From the NCBI GenBank assembly GCA_024691265.1, contig JAILNT010000180.1:1-13623 (forward strand): a stretch of 13,623 nucleotides of DNA, given 5' to 3'. This DNA comes from Treponema sp. GTDB taxonomy: Bacteria; Spirochaetota; Spirochaetia; Treponematales; Treponemataceae. Each line of letters starts with the position of its first letter. Position 1 is the first letter of the stretch. The notes under the pieces are model-generated. The model was not told the DNA's origin, did no database searches, and saw only the letters and a program-made list of their open reading frames with translations. A program made the translations under genes and the position numbers. Shown in pieces: positions 7,193-13,623 of the stretch.

Positions 7193-8938
7193 ATGGATTC
7201 GCAAAATTCTTTCGACAGAATAGTATCAGGTATATCTAAAGATGAAAGAAAATCTCTTTTAAAAAAAATGAAATCTTTAGACATGACTTCTGCTGATTCG
7301 GAATCTGCAGATATAGAAATGGCTAATAATCCACAGTCAGCAGCTGTTGGAGGTTTTATAGATGATGAATCTCTTGATTTAGAGACAAGCTTAAAAAAGA
7401 CATCTCCTTTGTTTAGGTTTTGGTTGTGGTTAAAAGCTTTATTTACAAATGACACAATGCAAAATCTTTATAATAATGAGCTTGTAAATAGTATGGCAAA
7501 AACCCTTTCAAGAAATTATCCAGGACTTTTGGATTATAAACACGGCTATTTGCTTTCTACATTTTATACAAAACTTGGCGAATTAAAAATATGTGCTGAT
7601 TTTTTTAGACCTTTCATGGATTATGTACAGGAAGATGAAGGAAGTTTTCTTGTTCTTTTAGGTTCTTTGATAATGCCATCTATAGAAAGTTCTATGGAAA
7701 CAGAGGTCGACCCTTATATAATGCCGTTTGACAGGCAGGTTACTTCTGAACTTAGAACATCTTTAATTCATAAAATGGAAGATATTATAAAAGATTTACC
7801 TCCTAAAGAAAGAACTATAATGTATGCGAGTGCTCGTTCTATAGACTGGCTAAAACAATTTGTTAAACTTCCGTTTGATGATTTTATAAAACATTTTTCT
7901 ACTGTTATTGATGGTTCATATTCCTGCTTTTTTTCAGATGTAGATTCTGATTTTAATGCTTTTGCAAAAGTGCTTGTACATGGCAGAAAAGTTCCTAAGG
8001 CTGTTCTTGAAGCCCTTTATATGTTTTCTATCAGAAATGATTCAGGGGAAGAACTTGATAAAGATGAAGAAAATAGTACTGCTAATGAGTTTATAAGCAA
8101 GGCTACATCTCAGCTTTCTATGATGGATATGTTCATTTCTACAGTTCCTTTACATCAAATTGGCTGTGTTGTTTATAATAATGCAAGATGGTCTGTTGAT
8201 GAACTTTCTGGTGGTGAAAACTGGTTTGTAAAGTATAAGGCTCAATGGAAAAAAATATTTGATAGCCGCTGGGAAGCCTGGATTCGGGATTGCAAGAAAG
8301 AAAAGCTTCGTGGCAGATTGCAGGAGTATTTTGAACTTGTATCCTTTCCACTTTTCCCTGAACGCCCTTGGTCAGATATTTGGGGGGGTGTAGGCTTTAG
8401 GTATGAGTTTACACTAGGCTTTCTTAATTCTTTATATGATAAAATTATAGGTATTCACATTCAGCCATTAAAAATTGTTATGCTTGAAGGTCAGTTCCGG
8501 CAGAAAGCAAATCAGGTTGATTTTACAGACCAGGTAAATGAGCTTGCTTCTATAAAGCAGGATTTGGAAGCTATTAAAAACAGGCTTTCGATAGATGGCG
8601 ATTTTGGACTTATATTTGCAAAATACAGAGGCGGACATTTAAGGACTAATAGTGCTCAAATGCAGGTTCAAAATGTAATGTCAGAGCTTGAAGAAGTTGT
8701 TGCCGAATTGATAAAAAAATTTGGCAATGCCTGTCGCGTTATAGATGCTATTATTGCCGGTATATTCGGTCAAAGAATGGATACAAGATATGACACACTT
8801 GTAAATCTTAATTCAATTCATGGACGTGAAAATGTTGAGTTCAGGAAAAGTCTTGAAGCTTCACAATTATTTTTGAATCATGCTCTTGAAATGCTTTCTG
8901 AAATAGAGTCTATTGATGTTCCTATATATGAAAAATAA
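7193..8938 (+). CDS. Conserved spirochaete-type protein of unknown function (DUF5312-like)
   Basis: About 581 residues with no recognised catalytic motif. From memory it resembles the DUF5312 family of spirochaetes; I could not check this. There is no signal peptide. It is mostly predicted helical, acidic near residues 25-60 and around the DKDEEN stretch, with a short hydrophobic aromatic stretch (LFRFWLWLKALF, about residues 70-81) that could be amphipathic rather than membrane spanning. The C-terminal third (DFTDQVNELASIKQDLEAIKN onward) looks coiled-coil-like. The start is uncertain: in-frame ATGs at 7166, 7184 and 7193 all lack a good ribosome site. I chose 7193 (MDSQNSFDRIV) because the sequence after it looks like a natural N-terminus. 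A TGCTATGAA element at 7158-7166 is a possible extended -10. It is followed within 12 bases by the next gene, so the two are probably co-transcribed. Confidence 0.75.
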   Translation: MDSQNSFDRIVSGISKDERKSLLKKMKSLDMTSADSESADIEMANNPQSAAVGGFIDDESLDLETSLKKTSPLFRFWLWLKALFTNDTMQNLYNNELVNSMAKTLSRNYPGLLDYKHGYLLSTFYTKLGELKICADFFRPFMDYVQEDEGSFLVLLGSLIMPSIESSMETEVDPYIMPFDRQVTSELRTSLIHKMEDIIKDLPPKERTIMYASARSIDWLKQFVKLPFDDFIKHFSTVIDGSYSCFFSDVDSDFNAFAKVLVHGRKVPKAVLEALYMFSIRNDSGEELDKDEENSTANEFISKATSQLSMMDMFISTVPLHQIGCVVYNNARWSVDELSGGENWFVKYKAQWKKIFDSRWEAWIRDCKKEKLRGRLQEYFELVSFPLFPERPWSDIWGGVGFRYEFTLGFLNSLYDKIIGIHIQPLKIVMLEGQFRQKANQVDFTDQVNELASIKQDLEAIKNRLSIDGDFGLIFAKYRGGHLRTNSAQMQVQNVMSELEEVVAELIKKFGNACRVIDAIIAGIFGQRMDTRYDTLVNLNSIHGRENVEFRKSLEASQLFLNHALEMLSEIESIDVPIYEK

Positions 8939-8949
8939 TATTGTTTTAT

Positions 8950-9774
8950 ATGGTTAATATTTCTTTTTTATCAGATATTAAAAGTGATTCCCTTTATGTA
9001 AAACATTATTTTTATAAAGATAATAAAGCTCTTGAGATTAATTCTCCATTATGGGGAATGTCTTTAAGAAACGCCGGTAACATGCGTTTCAGATGGAATG
9101 AGAAAAATATTTTACGAGATTCTTTTCTTTCTTCCCTTGCTAAAGATAAAGAAGTTGTCCCCGTTGAGTTAATTCATTCTAAAATTATTTGTGATGTTGT
9201 TTCAAAAGCAGATACAATAAATAAAACCGCTGATGGAATTATAACAACTAATGCAGCTTTATTTCCTGTTATTACGGTTGCCGATTGTATGCCGATTTTC
9301 CTTTATGATTCTGTAAGTAAAGTTTTTGGCGTGCTTCATTCGGGTTGGAAAGGAACGGGAATTGTTGCAGAGGCTATAAAACTTGCAGAAGAAAAATATA
9401 ATGCCCATGCAGAAGATTTTTCTGTGGCTATTGGACCTCATATAGGAGACTGCTGCTATATAGTTGATGAAGAGCGGGCAGAATATTTTTCTAGTAATTT
9501 TACAGAAGCTTGTATTGAAAAGGTTGAAAATGACAGCCTTTCATGGAATGATTCTGATAAACAGCTTTATAAGCTTTCTTTAACAAAAGCAAATCTTTCT
9601 GTTTTAAGAAAACTTGGTGTAAAAGATTCTAATATAGTAGTTTGTGATGATTGTACCTGTAGTTCTGTAATAGAAAATACAGATTTTTATCCTTATGGAA
9701 GTTATAGAAGGGAAAGTAAAGGAAAGGCAAATGCAGCCTTTACTGTGCAAGCTGCTTTTTGTGCATATTTTTAA
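8950..9774 (+). CDS. pgeF: YfiH/PgeF (LACC1-like) family protein
   Basis: A member of the Cu-oxidase_4/DUF152 family, reported in other organisms as a purine nucleoside phosphorylase/deaminase, and in E. coli as a peptidoglycan editing factor that corrects mis-incorporated Ser in muropeptides. Counted from an upstream TTG at 8941, the metal-site residues are H79 (ELIHSK), C116 (TVADCMPIFLYD) and H133 (GVLHSGWKGTG). Their spacing is close to the family pattern (H71, C107, H124 in E. coli YfiH). IGPHIGDCCYIV and the C-terminal FYPYGSYRRESKG are also typical. I prefer the ATG at 8950 (274 residues) to the TTG; neither has a clear ribosome site. It probably depends on transcription from the upstream gene. 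Which reaction it performs here cannot be read from sequence. Confidence 0.88.
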   Translation: MVNISFLSDIKSDSLYVKHYFYKDNKALEINSPLWGMSLRNAGNMRFRWNEKNILRDSFLSSLAKDKEVVPVELIHSKIICDVVSKADTINKTADGIITTNAALFPVITVADCMPIFLYDSVSKVFGVLHSGWKGTGIVAEAIKLAEEKYNAHAEDFSVAIGPHIGDCCYIVDEERAEYFSSNFTEACIEKVENDSLSWNDSDKQLYKLSLTKANLSVLRKLGVKDSNIVVCDDCTCSSVIENTDFYPYGSYRRESKGKANAAFTVQAAFCAYF

Positions 9775-9785
9775 TAGGATTTTGT

Positions 9786-10610
9786 ATGGCGGATAAAGAA
9801 AAATATATAGAACGTCTTGATAAGATTTTATCTCATGCAGGTTTTGGTACTCGTAAAGATGTAAAGAAAATACTTCATTCTGGTGCTGTAACTGTTAATG
9901 GAGAAATCGTAAAGAGTGCAGATTTTCATGTAAATCTTTCTGATGACAAAGTTGAATGTGATGGAGAACTATTAGACATTAAGCCAAATATCTATATTAT
10001 GATGAATAAGATAGATAATGTAGTTTGTTCCACAAAAGAAGGAAATCATCAGACAGTATTTGATTATGTTGATGAAAAATATATGCATTCTTATTTAGGG
10101 GGAGATTTACATCTTGTAGGTCGTCTTGATATTGATACAGAAGGCTTGCTTCTTTTAACTTCAGATGGAAATTTTACGCATAAGCTTATTTCTCCAAAGA
10201 CTCATTGTTCTAAAAAATATCTTGTTTACTTACGTGATGCAGTTGATGAAAATGCTAGATTAAAATATATGGAAGCATTCAAAAAGGGAATACACATAGA
10301 AGCCGAAGATAGTGATGCTGCTTGGGATTGTCAGCCGGCAGAACTTGAATGGCTTGAACTTCCCGAACTAATTTCTAAAGAAACTACAGGTCATGTTGTA
10401 AGCCTTAGAGAAAGTAAAAAGCCAGCTTCCGCCGCTTATCTTACTATATATGAAGGTCGTTATCATCAGGTAAAGCGTATGTTTAAGGCTATGGACAACG
10501 AAGTTATATACCTAAAGAGAGTTGCAATAGGGGAAGTTATGCTTGATGATAGTCTTGAATGTGGCTTTTCAAGAGAACTTACAAAGGAAGAATTAGAAAA
10601 GCTTCTCTGA
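9786..10610 (+). CDS. rsuA: 16S rRNA pseudouridine synthase, RsuA type
   Basis: Predicted to convert a uridine of 16S rRNA (U516 in E. coli) to pseudouridine during 30S assembly. 274 residues from the ATG at 9786, which has AGGA six bases upstream; an in-frame TTG at 9759 would overlap the previous gene and is rejected. Order: S4 RNA-binding domain (about residues 8-50, RLDKILSHAGFGTRKDVKKIL), then the RsuA/RluB catalytic domain with GRLDIDTEGLLLLTSDG (catalytic Asp about D115), SPKTHCSKKYLVYL and YEGRYHQVKRMF. VVCSTKEGNHQTVFDYVDE matches RsuA better than RluB or RluF. Odd: the usual KPxG of motif I reads KIDN. It lies 11 bases after the preceding gene and probably belongs to the same transcript. 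Confidence 0.87.
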   Translation: MADKEKYIERLDKILSHAGFGTRKDVKKILHSGAVTVNGEIVKSADFHVNLSDDKVECDGELLDIKPNIYIMMNKIDNVVCSTKEGNHQTVFDYVDEKYMHSYLGGDLHLVGRLDIDTEGLLLLTSDGNFTHKLISPKTHCSKKYLVYLRDAVDENARLKYMEAFKKGIHIEAEDSDAAWDCQPAELEWLELPELISKETTGHVVSLRESKKPASAAYLTIYEGRYHQVKRMFKAMDNEVIYLKRVAIGEVMLDDSLECGFSRELTKEELEKLL

Positions 10611-10627
10611 TTTTTTATAATAAAGTG

Positions 10628-10636
10628 TGTTATACT
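10628..10636 (+). promoter_or_regulatory. Extended -10 promoter for fbp, possibly giving a leaderless mRNA
   Basis: TGTTATACT is an extended -10 (TGn plus TATACT at 10631-10636). The normal start point, 6-8 bases after the hexamer, falls on or next to the A of the fbp ATG at 10644. No Shine-Dalgarno sequence lies in the 33-base gap. The -35 is weak (CTGATT at 10607-10612, 18-base spacer). Confidence 0.5.
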
Positions 10637-10643
10637 CTTTTGC

Positions 10644-12548
10644 ATGAACAAGGATAAAGAAAAATATTTAAGAATGCTCTCTCGTCAATATCCAACAGAG
10701 CGTTCTGTTATAACAGAGATAGTTAATTTACAATCTATACTCGCTTTGCCAAAAGGTACAGAACACTTTTTAACGGATATTCATGGAAACTATGAACAAT
10801 TCAATCATGTCTTAAAAAATGGCTCTGGTTCTATAAGGCAAAAGATAGAAGAAATCTTTGGTGGTTCTGAAATGCCTGTTGTAAAGCAGAGTCTTGCAAC
10901 CTTGATTTACTATCCAAAAGAAAAGCTTGAAATTGTAAAATCTGAAGAAAAGGATATGCCTTCATGGTATACAACAACTTTACACAGATTGGTTTTAGTT
11001 GCCCGCCGGGTTTCTTCTAAATATACAAGGAGCAAGGTGCGAAAGGCTATTCCTCAGGGCTTTTCTTATATTATAGAGGAACTTATAACAGAAAAGGAAG
11101 AAATAAGCGATAAACAGGCTTATTATAATGCCATTATCCATACTGTTATTAGAATTGGTGCGGCTGATGCCCTTATTGAAGCTATGTGTCTTTTGATACA
11201 GCAGCTTGTAATTGACCATCTGCATATAATCGGAGATATTTTCGACAGAGGTCCAGGTCCTCATATTATCATGGATACACTGCTTGCATATCATAGTGTG
11301 GATATTCAATGGGGTAATCATGATATTATCTGGATGGCTGCTGCCAGTGGACATTTAGCAAGTATAGCCAATGTTGTTCGTTTATGTGCAAGATATAAAA
11401 ATCTCGATGTTCTCGAAGAAGGCTACGGTATAAATCTTACTCCTCTTATAACATTTACAATGCAGACTTATGGCGGCATGGATTCTAATACTGTTCACAA
11501 AGCTATAAGTATTATTCAGTTTAAGCTTGAAAGTCAGATTATAAAAGCTAATCCTGATTTTGGAATGAATGACAGGCTCATTTTGGATAAGATAAATTAT
11601 GAAAATGGAACTGTTGAAATAGGAAACAAGATTTACAAGCTTAATTATACAGATTTTCCAACTGTTGACAGAAAAAAGCCTTTTGAACTTTCGGCAGAAG
11701 AAAAAAATGTTATGGACAGGCTTCAAATGTCTTTTGTGCATTGTGAAAAGCTACAGCGTCATGTCCGCTTTTTATTTTCTAAAGGCAATCTTTATAAAGT
11801 CTATAATGGTAATCTTCTTTATCATGGCTGTGTTCCGCTTGATGAAAACGGTCGTTTTGCCCTTGTTCCTGTTTATGGACAAAAGTATTCTGGAAAAAAG
11901 CTTTTTGATATTCTTGAAGTTTGGGCAAGACGAGGCTATTTCAGTAAATATGGTTCTCAAGAACGTATAAAAGGGCAGAATATTCTCTGGTATCTTTGGG
12001 CAGGTCCTTATTCACCTTTATTCGGTAAAGATAAGATGGCTGTTTTTGAAGGGCTTTTTATTGATGATAAGAGTGCAAGAATTGAAACAAAGAATGCTTA
12101 TTACAGATTAGTTAATGATGAAACAACAGTTGACTGTATCATGATAGAATTTGGTCTTGATGTTAATACTGCTCATATCATAAATGGACATGTTCCTCAG
12201 GAAATCAAGAAAGGTGAAACTCCTATAAAATGTGGTGGAAAGCTTCTTATAATTGATGGTGGCTTTAGTGCAGCTTATCATGAAAAAACAGGTATTGCCG
12301 GTTATACTCTTGTTTCTAATTCAAGAGGCATGAGGCTTGTTGTTCATGAGAAATTTGAATCTACAGAAAAAGCCATAAAAGATGAAACTGATATAGTTTC
12401 TGATTTGCAGGCTGTGGAAACTTTCCCAAAAAGAAAGTATGTTGCTGATACTGAAAATGGCCGTCTCATAAAGGAAAATATTGAAGAACTTGAAGAACTT
12501 CTTGACGCCTATAGAGACGGATTTGTAGCAGAAATAAAAGTAGACTAG
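10644..12548 (+). CDS. fbp: Class III fructose-1,6-bisphosphatase
   Basis: Gluconeogenic enzyme hydrolysing fructose-1,6-bisphosphate to fructose-6-phosphate and phosphate. It is the large type first known from Bacillus and related Firmicutes, unrelated to the classic class I enzyme. 634 residues, close to the family's 640-670. The calcineurin-like metal site is visible: TDIHGNY (D45, H47), GDIFDRGPGPH (D198, D201, R202), WGNHD (N225, H226, D227), and a later NGHVPQ near residue 514. A large insert between the first two motifs (about residues 60-185) is normal for this class. The start at 10644 follows directly after an extended -10 and has no Shine-Dalgarno. Its stop abuts the stop of the convergent transporter gene. 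Confidence 0.93.
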   Translation: MNKDKEKYLRMLSRQYPTERSVITEIVNLQSILALPKGTEHFLTDIHGNYEQFNHVLKNGSGSIRQKIEEIFGGSEMPVVKQSLATLIYYPKEKLEIVKSEEKDMPSWYTTTLHRLVLVARRVSSKYTRSKVRKAIPQGFSYIIEELITEKEEISDKQAYYNAIIHTVIRIGAADALIEAMCLLIQQLVIDHLHIIGDIFDRGPGPHIIMDTLLAYHSVDIQWGNHDIIWMAAASGHLASIANVVRLCARYKNLDVLEEGYGINLTPLITFTMQTYGGMDSNTVHKAISIIQFKLESQIIKANPDFGMNDRLILDKINYENGTVEIGNKIYKLNYTDFPTVDRKKPFELSAEEKNVMDRLQMSFVHCEKLQRHVRFLFSKGNLYKVYNGNLLYHGCVPLDENGRFALVPVYGQKYSGKKLFDILEVWARRGYFSKYGSQERIKGQNILWYLWAGPYSPLFGKDKMAVFEGLFIDDKSARIETKNAYYRLVNDETTVDCIMIEFGLDVNTAHIINGHVPQEIKKGETPIKCGGKLLIIDGGFSAAYHEKTGIAGYTLVSNSRGMRLVVHEKFESTEKAIKDETDIVSDLQAVETFPKRKYVADTENGRLIKENIEELEELLDAYRDGFVAEIKVD

Positions 12549-13478
12549 TTATACCAGGCTAAGAGGGGAGAGTCCAAACTCTTCCCTTCTTTGGTGGTCA
12601 TCACTTCCGCAGGGTTCAATATGAATGGTTATAGCATAAATATCAGGAATAGCCTTTCTTATTGCATCTTCTACCTGTTCTGTAAGCTCATGTGCTTCAT
12701 ATATTGGAATGTCTGGTGCAACTTCAATATCTAAATCTATATCATATTTAGAAGCTATTTTTCTTATTCTTGCACTATGAGGATTTGCAACCCCTTCTAC
12801 AGAAGATACTGCTTCAAATAATTTTTTATAGAGTGAATTATCAGTGTTTCCGTCCATAAGTTCACTTGTCATTTCTGAAAACAGAATAAAGGCATTTTTT
12901 ATAATCCATGCTCCAACAATTAGTGCTATTACAGGGTCTATAATTTTGCTTTTGAAAATCTTAGAGAGAAAAAGTCCCAGAAGAATTGAAAAAGATAAAA
13001 CTATATCGTTTTTCATGTTCTGTGCATTTGCCTTTAAGATATCGCTTGAAGCTTTTTTTCCGTAGTGATTTTGTACGGCTGCAAGAATTGTCTTTCCTAT
13101 TATCGACATTATTGCTGCGATAATGGCAACAAAAGAGGTTTCCTGGAAGTTACCTGCTATAAGGCTTCTTATTGCCTGCGATATAATATTAAAGCCTGCA
13201 ATAAATATTATAAAAGCCAGGGAGAGAGTCGCCGTTGTTTCTGCTCTGCCATGTCCCCATGGGTGTTCTTTATCGCTTGGCTTTGCTATTATTTTTCCAA
13301 TTATAAGAGTTACAATAGCAATAAGTACATCGGTGGCACTATCGATACCATCTCCAGTGACCGCAAGAGAGTTTGAAATATGGCCTAACACTATTTTTAA
13401 AAGTGCAAGTATGGCATTTCCTATAAGTGCGACAGTTCCAGCTATTCTTATATATTTTACTTTTAATTTGTCGTCCAT
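12549..13478 (-). CDS. Cation diffusion facilitator (CDF) metal efflux transporter
   Basis: 309 residues from the ATG at 13478, which has a strong AAAGGAGG (13486-13493) seven bases upstream; a longer reading to 13532 is rejected. Six predicted membrane helices precede a cytoplasmic metallochaperone-like domain (from about residue 212). The transport site, aligned by spacing with E. coli YiiP (D45, D49, H153, D157), reads D46, D50, N154, D158, so the TM5 His is Asn. HPWGHGRAE after TM2 is typical. C-terminal His residues at about 234, 263 and 286 may bind metal in the dimer interface. It probably exports a divalent metal using the proton gradient; the H-to-N change argues against a standard zinc pump and leaves Mn, Fe or Co open. 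Confidence 0.92.
   Translation of the reverse strand: MDDKLKVKYIRIAGTVALIGNAILALLKIVLGHISNSLAVTGDGIDSATDVLIAIVTLIIGKIIAKPSDKEHPWGHGRAETTATLSLAFIIFIAGFNIISQAIRSLIAGNFQETSFVAIIAAIMSIIGKTILAAVQNHYGKKASSDILKANAQNMKNDIVLSFSILLGLFLSKIFKSKIIDPVIALIVGAWIIKNAFILFSEMTSELMDGNTDNSLYKKLFEAVSSVEGVANPHSARIRKIASKYDIDLDIEVAPDIPIYEAHELTEQVEDAIRKAIPDIYAITIHIEPCGSDDHQRREEFGLSPLSLV
12561..12591 (+). terminator. Hairpin at the fbp / CDF convergent junction
   Basis: The left arm (12561-12573, ending GGGGAGAGT), loop CCAA (12574-12577) and right arm (12578-12591, starting ACTCTTCCC) form a stem of 11 continuous pairs including two G-T wobbles. It lies 13 bases past the fbp stop and inside the last codons of the CDF gene. 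Only a short T-rich stretch follows, so termination of fbp is plausible but not certain. Confidence 0.4.
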
Positions 13479-13514
13479 AAAATAGCCTCCTTTCTTGTGG
13501 TATAGCTTATTTAT

Positions 13515-13520
13515 AATATA
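13515..13520 (-). promoter_or_regulatory. Possible -10 box for the CDF gene
   Basis: TATATT on the - strand, about 37 bases before the CDF ATG. The region is very AT-rich and offers several overlapping alternatives, with no convincing -35. The remaining sequence to the window end (13521-13623) shows no gene or clear regulatory site. Confidence 0.25.
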
Positions 13521-13623
13521 AGTGTATTTCATTTGTTAGTGTTACTTAATTTTTTCTAAATTATTTATATAAAAAAGATTGAAGCTTGTGTGAAATTATA
13601 TGAAAAGTGAGAATTCTAGTTAG

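Noticed and set aside
13479..13623. A further gene or riboswitch upstream of the CDF transporter
   Set aside because: The ATG near 13600 runs into a stop after seven codons, and I found no convincing structured leader in the AT-rich sequence.

Overview
The window looks like the chromosome of a host-associated spirochaete, most likely a Treponema. The DNA is AT-rich. It carries two large exported proteins with a formylglycine-generating-enzyme-like (FGE/SUMF1, C-type-lectin fold) C-terminus of the kind that treponemes use as diversity-generating-retroelement (DGR) targets. It also has a conserved protein of a type I associate with spirochaetes, and a PTS enzyme I. The genus is inferred from gene content; nothing in the window proves it.

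Left third (1-5421): two tandem paralogues on the + strand, the first cut by the window edge. Each has a CsgG/FlgO-like region, a very long charged coiled coil, a beta-rich middle region, a diverged linker, an FGE-like domain and a C-terminal variable patch. The intact copy starts with a type I signal peptide. The two copies are almost identical at DNA level through the stalk, differ moderately in the FGE domain and differ sharply in the last 50-70 codons. The variable patches have the DGR signature. Their codons avoid A at the third position, unlike the A-rich codons before them, and differences between the copies fall mainly at codon positions 1 and 2 between fixed anchors (GGSW and IGFR). 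Each patch is followed by the same 110-bp noncoding block (one mismatch) holding a symmetric hairpin. No reverse transcriptase, Avd or template repeat lies in the window, so any mutagenesis machinery would have to act in trans or lie outside it.

Middle and right (5422-13478): ptsI on the - strand, converging on the second paralogue across a large inverted repeat. Divergent from ptsI is a + strand run: a DUF5312-like protein of unknown function, a YfiH/PgeF-family protein, an RsuA-type 16S rRNA pseudouridine synthase, and a class III fructose-1,6-bisphosphatase with an apparent leaderless promoter. Its stop codon abuts the stop of a convergent cation diffusion facilitator transporter. This part is ordinary housekeeping: carbon-flux control (PtsI, Fbp), ribosome maturation and metal homeostasis.

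The main interest is the left third: a conserved exported stalk with hypervariable tips and a conserved 3' element, in tandem copies that appear to exchange sequence.
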